Shown: positions 13,776 through 22,673, counted from the stretch's first letter. The stretch: DNA of 64,000 nt from Polyangia bacterium (GCA_030430565.1 JAUIKS010000029.1:87833-151832); one strand, 5' to 3'. A program made the numbers and translations. The notes: generated by a model from the letters alone, not told the origin.

Positions 13776-16397
13776 GTGGTACCGACGATCCTCGTGACGC
13801 GTCGGTGCATGGGCGCGCTCGTCCGGGCGAGCGCGTACGCGGCTGTGGTCTCGGCGCTGATCGTCGCGCCAGCGCTCGCGCGCGCCGAGCCCCCGACCGC
13901 GATGGACGCGATCCGCCCGCCCGTGCTGCTCGAGCAGACGCCGGCGGTCTACCCCGAGGAGGCGCGCGACGACGGAGCCGAGGAGCGCGAGGTCGCGCTG
14001 CTGATCACCATCCAGTCCGACGGCGACGTCGGCGAGGACATCGAGGTCGCCAGCTCGGGCGGCGCGGCCTTCGACGCCGCCGCGATCACGGCGGTCCGCG
14101 CGTGGAGGTTCGCGCCGGCGCGACGCGGCGAGCAGGCGATCGCCAGCCGCATCCGCGTGTCCGTTCGCTTCACCCCGCCGGCGCCGCCCGAGCCGCCCGC
14201 GCCGAGCCGCCCGACGACGACGGATCGACCGATCCCCGAGGACACGTCGACGCCCGCGGAGACGAGCGCGCCCGGCCCCGGCGACGCGGCGAGCGAGGCC
14301 CCCGGGGACGAGGCGATCGACGTCACCGTCCGCGGCGAGCGGGAGCTGCGTGAGCAAGAGCGCGGCGCGAGCAGCTTCACGGTCGACCGCGAGCTGCTCG
14401 AGGCGGCCCCGCGCTCGGAGGGCGCCGAGGTCCTGCGCAGCGCCCCGGGCGTGTTCATCGGGCGCGGCGAGGGCATGGCGGTGGCGCACCGCTACATGCT
14501 GCGGGGATTCGACGCCGACCACGGTCAGGACATCGAGATGCGTGTCGGCGGGCTGCCGATCAACCTGCCCTCGCACATCCACGGGCAGGGCTACGCCGAC
14601 CTCGGCTTTCTGATCGGCGAGACCGTCGACGAGCTGCACGCGATGGAGGGCGTCTACGATCCGCGACAGGGTGACTTCGCGGTCGCCGGCAGCTTCGACA
14701 TTCGCCTCGGCGTGCGCGAGCGCGGCTGGCGGGCGGCCTCGAGCTACGGGCGCTTTAACACCTTCCGCCAGCTCGCCCTGTGGGCGCCCGAGGACCAGCC
14801 CGACGAGACCTTCGCCGCGGTCCAGTACCAGCGCTCCGACGGCTTCGGCGACAACCGCGAGGGGCAGCAGGCCTCGGGGATCGTGCAGGCGCGCTTCGGC
14901 AAGCCCGAGGGGCCCTGGCGCCACCGCGTCATCGGCTTTATGCACGGCGCGCGGGCGGGCCTCGCGGGCGTGCTGCGCCAGGACGACATCGACGCCGGCC
15001 TCGTCGACTACCACGGGGTGTACCCCTACCCGACCGCGCTCGCCCAGAGCGCGCTCGCGGGCCGCGTGATGGCGGGCCTGTTCCCCGAGTACCGCGGCGC
15101 GAGGGGGGACAACGCGGGCGTCGGGCTGTGGCTCGGCTACGACAGCTTCCGCCTGCAGTCTAACTTCACCGGCTTCACCCAGAAGTCCCAGAGCCTCGAG
15201 TCCGTCGGCGGTCGCGGCGACCTCTTCGAGCTGCAAAACCGCACCGTCTCCGCCGGCCTCTCGGGCCGCTACCGCACCCGCCCCTACCGCCCGGCGTGGT
15301 GGGCGATCGGCACGGTCGAGCTGGGCCTCGACGGTCGCCTCGATCGCGTGGAGCAGGCCCAGTACCTGCTCGACGCCGCGGTCCGCAACCAGAGCTGGGA
15401 CCACCGCGTCGACGCCGTGATCCACGGCCTCGACCTCGGGCTGTGGGGCGACCTCGACTGGCGCTTCACCCAGTACCTGCGCCTTCGCGCGGGTGTTCGC
15501 ATGGACGCGCTGTTCTACGACGTCGACGATCGCCTGGGGAACTTCGCGCCGACCACCCGCCCCGACGACAGCTTCTTGCCGGGCTTTCGCCGCAGCGCCC
15601 AGGGCCTCGCCGCCGGGCCGCGCGCGAGCGCTGAGGTCACGCCGCTCGACTGGCTGGCGATCCGGGCGGCCTACGGCGAGGGCTACCGCTCGCCCCAGGC
15701 GCGCACGCTCGCGGACGGCGAGCGCGCGCCCTTCACCAAGGTCCGCTCGGCCGACCTCGGGCTGCGCCTCGGTCGCGACGAGCGCCTCGAGCTCACGACC
15801 GCCGGCTACTTCACGCAGCTCTCCGACGACGTGGCCTTTGAACCACGTGAGGGGCGACTCGAGCGCATCGGCGCGACCCGCCGCCTGGGCGCCGTCGTGA
15901 CCGCGCAGACCCGGCCGCTGCCGTGGCTGCTGGGCGCGCTCTCGGTGACCTACGTCGACGCGACCCTGCTCGAGCCGCCGCCCGCCACGGCCGAGGATCC
16001 GCAGCCCCCGTTTACGCAGGGTCAGAAGCTGCCCTTCGTCGCCCCGGTGGTCGCGCGCGCCGACCTCGGCGTCCATGGCCCGCTCGCCCGCGCCGGCGCC
16101 AAGTGGCCGCTCTCCGGTCGCCTGGGCGCGGGCTTTTCGTACCTCTCGCCGCGCCCGCTGCCCTACGGCGCGCGCGCCGATCACGTGCCGCTGCTGGACC
16201 TCTCGGGCGGCCTGCGCTTCGGGCCGCTCGACCTGGGCGCCGCGTTCTTCAACGTGCTCAACCGCGACTACGCGGCGGTCGAGTACAACTTCGCCTCGCA
16301 CTGGAACCCCGCGCGGCCGCGCCCGCGCACGCCCGCGCGGCACATCTCCGCGGGCGCGCCGTTCTCGTTCTTGATCACGCTGGGGGTCACGCTGTGA
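13776..16397 (+). CDS. TonB-dependent receptor with N-terminal TonB_C-like domain
   Basis: This 873-residue outer-membrane receptor is chosen to start at GTG 13776, which has a good ribosome-binding site. The signal ends ALARA. Residues about 45-130 look like a TonB C-terminal domain (PPVLLEQTPAVYPEEARDDG, VALLITIQSDGDV, AAITAVRAWRFAPA), followed by a Pro/Thr linker. The plug starts near 185 (VTVRGERELREQERG, APGVFIGRGEGMAVAHRYML, RGFDADHGQDIEMRVGGLPI, SHIHGQGYADLGFLI), and a 22-strand-type barrel follows, ending FSFLITLGVTL. The fusion of TonB_C-like module and receptor is known in myxobacteria and related groups. It heads an operon with lipoprotein, ExbB, ExbD and TonB genes. The substrate is not proven, and metal is suggested by the regulon. 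Confidence 0.92.
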   Translation: MVPTILVTRRCMGALVRASAYAAVVSALIVAPALARAEPPTAMDAIRPPVLLEQTPAVYPEEARDDGAEEREVALLITIQSDGDVGEDIEVASSGGAAFDAAAITAVRAWRFAPARRGEQAIASRIRVSVRFTPPAPPEPPAPSRPTTTDRPIPEDTSTPAETSAPGPGDAASEAPGDEAIDVTVRGERELREQERGASSFTVDRELLEAAPRSEGAEVLRSAPGVFIGRGEGMAVAHRYMLRGFDADHGQDIEMRVGGLPINLPSHIHGQGYADLGFLIGETVDELHAMEGVYDPRQGDFAVAGSFDIRLGVRERGWRAASSYGRFNTFRQLALWAPEDQPDETFAAVQYQRSDGFGDNREGQQASGIVQARFGKPEGPWRHRVIGFMHGARAGLAGVLRQDDIDAGLVDYHGVYPYPTALAQSALAGRVMAGLFPEYRGARGDNAGVGLWLGYDSFRLQSNFTGFTQKSQSLESVGGRGDLFELQNRTVSAGLSGRYRTRPYRPAWWAIGTVELGLDGRLDRVEQAQYLLDAAVRNQSWDHRVDAVIHGLDLGLWGDLDWRFTQYLRLRAGVRMDALFYDVDDRLGNFAPTTRPDDSFLPGFRRSAQGLAAGPRASAEVTPLDWLAIRAAYGEGYRSPQARTLADGERAPFTKVRSADLGLRLGRDERLELTTAGYFTQLSDDVAFEPREGRLERIGATRRLGAVVTAQTRPLPWLLGALSVTYVDATLLEPPPATAEDPQPPFTQGQKLPFVAPVVARADLGVHGPLARAGAKWPLSGRLGAGFSYLSPRPLPYGARADHVPLLDLSGGLRFGPLDLGAAFFNVLNRDYAAVEYNFASHWNPARPRPRTPARHISAGAPFSFLITLGVTL

Positions 16398-17296
16398 ACC
16401 ACGCAACGCTCGGCGCCCGGCGCTCGCTCGCGCTCGTCTCGCTCGTCACGCTCGCGCCGCTCGTCGCCTGCGACACCGGTCAGGAGCCGACGAGCGCGGC
16501 GCTGCGGGTCGCGGGCGCCGAGCTGCCCGACGCGCCGTTTGAGGGTAAAGGCGGCGCCATGATCACGCTCAACGCCGCCGAGCTGGCCTTCGGGCCGCTG
16601 TACCTCTGCGCGGGCGCGCAGGCCGGCGAGCTGTGCGAGACGGCGCGCCTCGAGTGGCTCGACAGCGCGGTGATCGACGCCCTCGATCCCGAGCCCGTCG
16701 AGGTCGGCGCGCTCACGGGCGTCACCGGCGTCGTCCGCTCGTGGATGTTCGACCTCGGGCTGGCGTCCACGCTCACGCAGCAGGAGCCGCTGATCCTCGA
16801 CGCCGCCGAGGCCCTGGGCGACAGCTCCGTGCGCCTGGCCGGGCAGGCCCAGCTCGGCGAGCGCGCGATCCCCTTCATCGCGAACGTGGCGATCCGGCAG
16901 GAGGAAGAGACCGAGCAGGGCGTCTCGGTGATCCGCAAGAGCGCGAGCGAGGCCTTCGAGCACGAGCTGCGCGCGGACGTCGAGAGCGCGCTGCTGATCC
17001 GCTTCGACCCGCGCCCGTGGGTCCTGCAGATCGACTTCTCCGCCCTCCTGGTTGAAGAGACATGCGCTGCGGACGGCCCGCCGCTGGTCTGCGCTGGCGC
17101 GCTCGAGCGAGTGTGCGGCCCAGACGGTCAGGTCGTGATGGAGCGCGACTGCGAGGCGGACGGCGCTCGCTGCTACCGCGGGATCGGCTGCGCCGCGCGC
17201 GTCGAGTTCACGGCCGGCAGCCAGGGCTACAAGGCGATCCGCGATCAGGTCGTCTCCGGCCCCCGACCCAGCTTCACGTGGAGCGAGGAGAGCTGA
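16394..17296 (+). CDS. Lipoprotein of the TonB uptake operon
   Basis: This 300-residue protein starts at a GTG that overlaps the receptor stop (GTGA). The signal ends APLVAC (Cys about 26). The mature part is mainly beta/alpha without a recognised domain: GGAMITLNAAELAFGPLYLC, then LDPEPVEVGALTGVTG and IPFIANVAIRQEEE. A Cys-bearing C-terminal section (ETCAADG, LVCAGALERVCGPDG, RDCEADGARCYRGIGCAA) probably forms disulfides. It may be a surface or periplasmic accessory that works with the receptor. Conserved placement between receptor and ExbB supports a role in substrate capture or transfer. Confidence 0.75.
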   Translation: MNHATLGARRSLALVSLVTLAPLVACDTGQEPTSAALRVAGAELPDAPFEGKGGAMITLNAAELAFGPLYLCAGAQAGELCETARLEWLDSAVIDALDPEPVEVGALTGVTGVVRSWMFDLGLASTLTQQEPLILDAAEALGDSSVRLAGQAQLGERAIPFIANVAIRQEEETEQGVSVIRKSASEAFEHELRADVESALLIRFDPRPWVLQIDFSALLVEETCAADGPPLVCAGALERVCGPDGQVVMERDCEADGARCYRGIGCAARVEFTAGSQGYKAIRDQVVSGPRPSFTWSEES

Positions 17297-17300
17297 AGCG

Positions 17301-17978
17301 ATGGACACGGTCGAGCGCGTCTCTCACCTCCTCCTGCAGGCCGGCACGGCGTGGATCTTGTGGCTCTTGGCGGCGCTCTCGCTCGCCAGCGTCATCGTCT
17401 TCGTCGAGCGCCTGCTCACCTACCGCGCCGTCTCGGTCGACCTCGAGGCGCTCTCGCGCGCGCTCTCGCAGGCGCTCGTGGAGGGCCGCCGGCGCGAGGC
17501 CATCGAGACCCTGCGGGCGACCGGCGCGGTCGCCCCCCGGATCGCCGCGGCCGGCCTCGAGCTCGCGCCCCGGGGGGCGCGCGCGGCCGACAACGCGATG
17601 CAGAGCGCGACCGCGCTCGAGCGCATGCGCCTCGAGCGACGGCTCGCGTTCCTGGCGACGCTCGGCAACAACGCGCCCTTCATCGGCCTGCTCGGCACGG
17701 TCATCGGCGTGATCCAGGCCTTCGAGGCCCTCGGTCACGGCGCGCCCGAGGGCGCGGGCGAGCCCGTGGGCGCCGTCGCCTCGCAGGCGGTGATGGCCGC
17801 CGTCGCCGAGGCGCTCGTCGCCACCGCCGTCGGCATCCTGGTCGCGCTGCCGGCGATCGCCGCCTACAACTACCTGCAGCGCCGCGTCGCCACCCTGCTC
17901 GAGGGCAGCGAGGTGCTCTCGCGGCTGGTGCTCGCCTACGTCGGCGCGCGCGACGACGAGGAGCCGCGCGATGGCTAG
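17301..17978 (+). CDS. exbB: ExbB-like proton-channel subunit (MotA/TolQ/ExbB family)
   Basis: This 225-residue protein has three membrane segments: near residues 14-36 (AWILWLLAALSLASVIVFV), around 115-140 (LATLGNNAPFIGLLGTVIGV), and 165-195 (VMAAVAEALVATAVGILVAL). The GNNAPFIGLLGTVIGVIQAF and ALVATAVGILVALPAIAAYNY signatures are characteristic of ExbB/TolQ. With ExbD it converts proton motive force into TonB movement. It begins 5 bases after the lipoprotein gene and overlaps exbD by 8 bases. Confidence 0.93.
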   Translation: MDTVERVSHLLLQAGTAWILWLLAALSLASVIVFVERLLTYRAVSVDLEALSRALSQALVEGRRREAIETLRATGAVAPRIAAAGLELAPRGARAADNAMQSATALERMRLERRLAFLATLGNNAPFIGLLGTVIGVIQAFEALGHGAPEGAGEPVGAVASQAVMAAVAEALVATAVGILVALPAIAAYNYLQRRVATLLEGSEVLSRLVLAYVGARDDEEPRDG

Positions 17979-18393
17979 CGCCGGCTCCGGTCGCGGGCCG
18001 ATCACGGGGATCAACGTCACCCCGCTGGTCGACATCACGCTCGTCCTGCTGATCATCCTCATGGTCACGGCGAAGGTCGTCGCCACGCCGGCGGTCCCCC
18101 TCGACCTGCCCCACGCGACCAACACCAAAGACATCCAGGTGGTGCTCTCGGTGATCGTGCCGGCGCGCGGCCAGGTGCTGATCAACGGCGACCCCGCCGG
18201 CGACGACGACGCGCTGCGGCTGCTCGTCGCGGCCACGCTCGAGCGCAGCCCGGGCGCGCGCGCGGTGATCCACGCCGAGGGCAGCGCCGCCCACGAGCGC
18301 GTGCTGCACGTGCTCGACCGCCTGCGCAGCGCCGGGCTCGACAAGGTGGCCTTCGCCGCCGACCCGCTCCCGCCCGAGGGAGGTCATCCGTGA
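17971..18393 (+). CDS. exbD: ExbD-like proton-channel subunit
   Basis: This 140-residue protein has a single N-terminal membrane helix with the family motif INVTPLVDITLVLLIILMV, including the essential Asp at about residue 21, followed by a periplasmic domain (QVVLSVIVPARGQVLINGD, ARAVIHAEGSAAHERVLHVL) typical of ExbD/TolR. It works with ExbB and TonB in the same operon. The start lies inside the exbB end and the stop overlaps the tonB GTG, so the three subunits are translationally coupled. Confidence 0.93.
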   Translation: MASAGSGRGPITGINVTPLVDITLVLLIILMVTAKVVATPAVPLDLPHATNTKDIQVVLSVIVPARGQVLINGDPAGDDDALRLLVAATLERSPGARAVIHAEGSAAHERVLHVLDRLRSAGLDKVAFAADPLPPEGGHP

Positions 18394-19241
18394 GCCAGGC
18401 GCCCTCGATCGTCGACGCGATCTGGGAGACGCGCCCGCAGCCGCGCGCGCGCCCGCTCACGGTCGCGCTGCTGGTCGCGGCCTGCCTGTACAGCGCCATC
18501 GTCGTCGCTACCTGGCGCTCGGGCCCGCCGCTCGACGGCTGGGCGATCCTGCTGGCCGGCAAGATCCACCGCGACCTCGCGCGCCTCGAGGGCGTCACGA
18601 CCGCGCCGCCCGAGCCCGAGCCCGAGCCCGAGCGACCGCCGCCGCCCGAACCGGTCCCCGAGGACATCCCGCCGCCGTCCGAGCCTGCCCCCGAGACCAG
18701 CCCTCCCAAGCTCGCCAAGGCCGAGCCCTCGACGCGCCGTCAGCCCGCCCGCCCGCGCACGCCCCCCGCCCAAGCCGGGCGCGCGCTCACGAGCGAGGGC
18801 GAGGCGCCGGTCGACCTCACCGGCATCGTCACCGGCGACGGGGCGCTCTACGCCGGCGGCAGCACGGCCCAGGGCGGCGGCGCGAAGACGCCGGTCAAAG
18901 ACGCCTCGCCCACCCCGCCCAGCGCGCCGCCACCGACGCCGAAGACCAAGCCCGCGCGCAGCCGCGCGCGGGCGCCCGCGCCGGTCGCCGGCGACTGGGA
19001 CTGCGCGTGGCCGGCGGCCGCGGACCGCCTCGAGATCAACGAGGCCTCCGCGACCGTGCGCGTCACCGTCGACCGGCGCGGGCGCCCGCTCAAGGTCAAG
19101 GTCGTGCGCGACCCAGGCCACGGCTTCGGCGAGGCCGCGATCCGCTGCGCCGCGCGGGCCCGCTTCACCCCGGCGCTGGACGACGACGGCGCGCGCACCC
19201 AGGCGACCTCGCCGCCGATCCGTGTACGGTTTACCCGATGA
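18390..19241 (+). CDS. tonB: TonB energy transducer
   Basis: This 283-residue protein begins at GTG overlapping exbD. A membrane anchor lies near residues 23-43 (LTVALLVAACLYSAIVVATW), followed by a long Pro/Glu-rich periplasmic spacer (PEPEPEPERPPPPEPVPEDI) and a C-terminal domain of about 85 residues (ATVRVTVDRRGRPLKVKVV, then FGEAAIRCAARARFTPALDD and IRVRFTR), which is the TonB C-terminal fold. It links ExbBD to the receptor encoded first in the operon. Its stop overlaps the next small lipoprotein gene (ATGA). Confidence 0.9.
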   Translation: MSQAPSIVDAIWETRPQPRARPLTVALLVAACLYSAIVVATWRSGPPLDGWAILLAGKIHRDLARLEGVTTAPPEPEPEPERPPPPEPVPEDIPPPSEPAPETSPPKLAKAEPSTRRQPARPRTPPAQAGRALTSEGEAPVDLTGIVTGDGALYAGGSTAQGGGAKTPVKDASPTPPSAPPPTPKTKPARSRARAPAPVAGDWDCAWPAAADRLEINEASATVRVTVDRRGRPLKVKVVRDPGHGFGEAAIRCAARARFTPALDDDGARTQATSPPIRVRFTR

Positions 19242-19534
19242 AGCGCGCCCTCACCGTCGCCCTCGCCGCCGCGCTCACGGGCGGGTGCAACGACACGCGC
19301 GCGACGCCCGAGGACTGCGGCCGGATCCTCGATCGCATGGTCGAGATCGAGCTGACGAGCCAGGGCTACAACGACCCTGTGCTGCTGGGGCGTATGCGCG
19401 CCGAGCTGCGCGACCGTTACCAGCCCGACCTCGAGGCCTGCGTCGGCCGGCTGCTGCACGACGGCGCGATGGAGTGCGTCGAGCGGGCCCGGGACATCGA
19501 GACGCTGATCCACACCTGCCTGCACCACCGCTAG
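19238..19534 (+). CDS. Small lipoprotein closing the TonB operon
   Basis: This 98-residue protein has a signal MKRALTVALAAALTGGC (Cys about 17). The mature helical part has paired Cys (EDCGRILDRMVEIELTSQGY, LEACVGRLL, MECVERARDI, HTCLHH). The spacing CVxRLLxxGAxxCVxxA is reminiscent of small myxobacterial lipoproteins of unknown function. It is translationally coupled to tonB. A role as chaperone or accessory for the uptake system is an inference from position only. Confidence 0.75.
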   Translation: MKRALTVALAAALTGGCNDTRATPEDCGRILDRMVEIELTSQGYNDPVLLGRMRAELRDRYQPDLEACVGRLLHDGAMECVERARDIETLIHTCLHHR

Positions 19535-19541
19535 CGCTCGG

Positions 19542-19582
19542 TTGCACAGTTGTTCAATTCTGCAAAACGCAACACGATTGCA
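19542..19582 (+). promoter_or_regulatory. Operator-like elements shared with the TonB operon promoter
   Basis: Element A, TTGCACAGTTGTTCAA (19542-19557), and element B, AACGCAACACGATTGCA (19566-19582), repeat the pair found at 13693-13760. The gap between them is 8 bases here and 35 there. They end 33 bases before the ATG of the His-tailed lipoprotein gene. Element B is followed by AAAGCAAC, extending the similarity to a further half-site. Confidence 0.65.
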
Positions 19583-19615
19583 AAAGCAACCCGCGCGCGC
19601 TACTGACAGCGCGTC

Positions 19616-20635
19616 ATGGTCTTCGCGCATCGTCCTCGCCTCATCATCCTCACCGCGCTCGCGGCCGCCGCGCCGCTCACGCTCGCCTGTGAAGGCGCCG
19701 GCGGAGACGCCGAGCTCGACGTCCTGCTCGAGGCCGAGAGCGTGATCATCGACGGCCTGTCCCCAGGGGAAGGCGTCGAGAACATCCGCGACGGCTGGAC
19801 CGTCGACTTCTCGCAGTACGTCGCCGTGGTGGGCGAGATCGACATCCACCTCTCGACCGACGAGGAGATCGAGGGCGAGGCGCCCGAGGCCTACGCCATC
19901 GACCTCACCACCATCCCGCCCGCGGGCGTCTCGAAGTGGCGAATCACCGAGCTGGCGGAGGGCACCTACGAGTTCTTCTACGGGACCCACGGCGCCGGCG
20001 AGGCGAGCCGCGACGACTCGGTCAGCGAGGCCGACTTCGCCGAGATGCAGGCCAGCGATTGGACCTACCTCATCAACGGCACCCTCACCAAGGCGGACGG
20101 GATCTCGTGCCCGCCGGCGAGCCTCGCCACCCCGGGGGGCGCGGCGGTCGACGCCGGCACCACCAACAGCGCGGGTGACCCCTGCTACGTCAACACGAAC
20201 ATCAGCTTCCGCATCGGCGCCGAGGCCGAGACCGTCTTCGGCCCCTGCGAGATCGACGGCACCCCCGGCGTCGTGGTCACCTCGGGCGCGACCCAGACGG
20301 CCGCGATCACGATCCACGGCGACCACATCTTCTTCAACGGCTTCCCGGAGGGCAGCGAGGGCGGCACGCTGCGGCTCGCGCAGTGGCTCGCCGACAGCGA
20401 CCTCGACCTCGACGGCGCCGTGACGCAGGCGGAGCTCGAGGCCATCAGCCCCAGCGACCTGGTCGAGCTCGACGACCGCTACCAGCTGGGCGGCTCGCCG
20501 ATCACCCCGCTCAACACCATGTGGGACTACGTCCGCGCGCAGCTCAAGACCCAGGGGCACTTCCAGGGCGAGGGCGAGTGCCCGGCCGACGGAGTCGGCC
20601 ACTCGCACGACGACCACGACCACGACCACGGCTGA
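19616..20635 (+). CDS. Lipoprotein with His/Asp-rich metal-binding tail
   Basis: This 339-residue protein has a lipobox ending LTLAC (Cys about 25). The body is beta-rich (GWTVDFSQYVAVVGEIDIHL, WRITELAEGTYEFFYGTHG, TAAITIHGDHIFFNGFPEG) with an EF-hand-like DSDLDLDGAVT segment. The C-terminus is GHSHDDHDHDHG, a classic metal-chelating sequence, most often for zinc or nickel. It follows the TonB operon and carries the same upstream elements, so it is probably a surface metal-binding partner of that importer. No enzyme motif is seen. The metal identity is inferred, not shown. Confidence 0.8.
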   Translation: MVFAHRPRLIILTALAAAAPLTLACEGAGGDAELDVLLEAESVIIDGLSPGEGVENIRDGWTVDFSQYVAVVGEIDIHLSTDEEIEGEAPEAYAIDLTTIPPAGVSKWRITELAEGTYEFFYGTHGAGEASRDDSVSEADFAEMQASDWTYLINGTLTKADGISCPPASLATPGGAAVDAGTTNSAGDPCYVNTNISFRIGAEAETVFGPCEIDGTPGVVVTSGATQTAAITIHGDHIFFNGFPEGSEGGTLRLAQWLADSDLDLDGAVTQAELEAISPSDLVELDDRYQLGGSPITPLNTMWDYVRAQLKTQGHFQGEGECPADGVGHSHDDHDHDHG

Positions 20636-20668
20636 GGCCGCCCGAAAAACCTGCATCTAGAGACATGT

Positions 20669-20688
20669 AACCGCGCGCTGGCGCGGTT
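20669..20688. terminator. Hairpin downstream of the His-tailed lipoprotein gene
   Basis: AACCGCGC-GCTG-GCGCGGTT is a perfect 8-base stem with a tetraloop, 34 bases after the stop codon. It is followed by a GC-rich stretch rather than T residues, so terminator function is probable but not certain. Confidence 0.45.
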
Positions 20689-20799
20689 CCGGCCGCGCGG
20701 TTGCGAGACCGCGCGTGCTTTGTGCTCGTGATCCGCCGCGGAGCACGGGTCTCGGTCATACTCGAAATACTCCCGAGCCACGCCGGAGTAGAGCGAGTG

Positions 20800-22485
20800 A
20801 TGACAGCCGAGAGCAGCCGCGCAGCGACCGAAGCACCCGATCGACTCGAGATCGACACCGCCATCATCGGCGGCGGCGTCTCCGGGCTCTACACCGCGTG
20901 GCGCCTGCTGACGGCCGATCCGACGCGGACCGTCGCGGTGTTCGAATCCAGCGAGCGGCTCGGCGGCAGGCTGTTCTCGCGCGCGCTCCCGGGTATGCCC
21001 CACGTCAACGCCGAGCTGGGCGGGATGCGCTACCTGCCCAACCAGCAGCGGCTCGTGCACGGCGTCGTCGAGGAGCTCGGCCTGGCGACGCGACCGTTCT
21101 TGGTCGCCGACCCGCGGCCGCTCGGCGGCCGCGCGGGCGCGCCCCCGACCGGCACGCGCGACAACCTGGTGTACCTGCGGCGCAAGCTGATGCGCCAGCA
21201 CGAGCTCGCGGCCGCGGCCGGCGAGCGCTTCTTCTTGGGGCCGCACGAGCGCGGCAAGACCCCCGACGAGCTGCTCGCGCAGGTCATGGCGACCTACACG
21301 CCCTTCGTCGCGGGGCAGGACGTCTCGGTGTTCGGCGAGCGCGAGGTGCTGGGCGAGCCGCTGTACTGCACGGGCTACTGGAACCTGCTCGCCAAGGCGC
21401 TGACCAGCGAGGGCTACCGCTACGTGCGCGACGCCGGCGGCTACGACACCAACGTCTCCAACGCCAACGCCGCGGCCGCGCTGCAGATCGACGAGTTCGG
21501 CGGCGAGGTCATCTACCGCACGCTCAAGCGCGGCATGCAGGAGCTGCCGCTCGCGCTCGCGCGGGCCTGCGACCGGATCTCCCGGGCCCAGCGCGGCGCG
21601 GACACGGTAAGGCGAAACCTCCGCCTCGACGGCTTCACGCGCGCGGGCGAGGGCGCGCGTCCATATCGCCTGCGCATGGTCCGAACCGACACGCGGCTCG
21701 GGAAGACCCGTGACCTCGAGGGCGCGCCGCCGCTGACGGTGCACGCGGACCACGTGGTGCTGGCGATGCCGCGCCGCGCCCTCGAGCTGCTCGACCGCGA
21801 CACGCTGCTGTTCGCCGATCCGTGGTTTCGCGCGCACCTGAAGTCGGTGGTGAGCCAGGCGGCCTTCAAGTTCTTCCTCGGCTTCGAGCAGCCGTGGTGG
21901 CGCGGCCTCGGGCTCTACGCGGGGCGCTCGATCTGCGATCTGCCGATCCGCCAGACCTACTACTTCGAGACCGAGGGCGAGCAGCCAGGCGGCGACCCGG
22001 CGAACACGAACTCGCTGATGATGGCGAGCTACAGCGACGACGTCTCGGTGGCGTTCTGGAAGGGCTTCGAGAACGGGCGCGCGTTCACGGGCGCGACGAA
22101 CCGATACGTGTCAGGCCCGCCGGTCGAGCCGGACCTGGTCCGCGACGTGACCCAAGAGATGGTCGAGATGTGCGCGCGCCTGGTCGCGGAGGCCCACGGG
22201 CTGCGCTCGATCCCGCGGCCGTATACGGCTGTCTTTCAGGACTGGTCGGTGGATCCCTTCGGGGGCGGCTGGCACGCGTGGAAGGCCGGCTTCCGCTACT
22301 GGACGGTGATGGCGCGGATGCGCCGGCCGCTGCCGCGCGAGCGGGTCTATATCTGCGGCGAGGCGTACTCGAACAAGCAGGGCTGGATCGAGGGCGCGCT
22401 GCAGACGGCGGAGCACGTGCTCGAGCGGGAGTTCGGGCTGGACCGGCCGCCGTGGCTGCCTCCGGCGTACAGCTTGGGTCCGTAG
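20800..22485 (+). CDS. FAD-dependent amine oxidase family protein
   Basis: From ATG 20800 (MTAESSRAATEA) the product has 561 residues. The Rossmann FAD motif is IDTAIIGGGVSGLYTAWRLL, followed by VAVFESSERLGGRLFSR, which matches the flavin amine-oxidase pattern, and ELGGMRYLPNQQRLV. The C-terminal FAD-contact region is visible as WHAWKAGFRYWTVMARMRRP and VYICGEAYSNKQGWIEGALQ. There is no signal peptide, so it is cytoplasmic. It resembles L-amino-acid or monoamine oxidases and tryptophan-monooxygenase-like enzymes, but the substrate cannot be fixed. No neighbouring biosynthetic genes were found, so it probably acts alone. Confidence 0.85.
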   Translation: MTAESSRAATEAPDRLEIDTAIIGGGVSGLYTAWRLLTADPTRTVAVFESSERLGGRLFSRALPGMPHVNAELGGMRYLPNQQRLVHGVVEELGLATRPFLVADPRPLGGRAGAPPTGTRDNLVYLRRKLMRQHELAAAAGERFFLGPHERGKTPDELLAQVMATYTPFVAGQDVSVFGEREVLGEPLYCTGYWNLLAKALTSEGYRYVRDAGGYDTNVSNANAAAALQIDEFGGEVIYRTLKRGMQELPLALARACDRISRAQRGADTVRRNLRLDGFTRAGEGARPYRLRMVRTDTRLGKTRDLEGAPPLTVHADHVVLAMPRRALELLDRDTLLFADPWFRAHLKSVVSQAAFKFFLGFEQPWWRGLGLYAGRSICDLPIRQTYYFETEGEQPGGDPANTNSLMMASYSDDVSVAFWKGFENGRAFTGATNRYVSGPPVEPDLVRDVTQEMVEMCARLVAEAHGLRSIPRPYTAVFQDWSVDPFGGGWHAWKAGFRYWTVMARMRRPLPRERVYICGEAYSNKQGWIEGALQTAEHVLEREFGLDRPPWLPPAYSLGP

Positions 22486-22673
22486 CGACCAGCCTCGAGT
22501 CTCAAACCCGGGCGCGTAGTCTCGAGGGGCGCTGCGTAGACCTGGCCCACGACGGCACGCGCTGGGAGTGCGCGGCGTAGCGCCGATCGCGTCAGCCCGG
22601 GCGACGACGCGATCGCGAAGATTGTTCTCGCTCGCGCGCTGAGGCATGGTTGCGGCGATTGGAGGCACCACGG

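Noticed and set aside
13632..16406. A 924-residue open frame on the minus strand opposite the TonB receptor, and similar long antisense frames elsewhere (44662-47943 plus, 41769-44813 minus, 53361 end of the TPR frame)
   Set aside because: These are GC-rich shadow frames: low-complexity Arg/Ala/Gly-rich sequence, no domains, and they oppose genes with clear homology.
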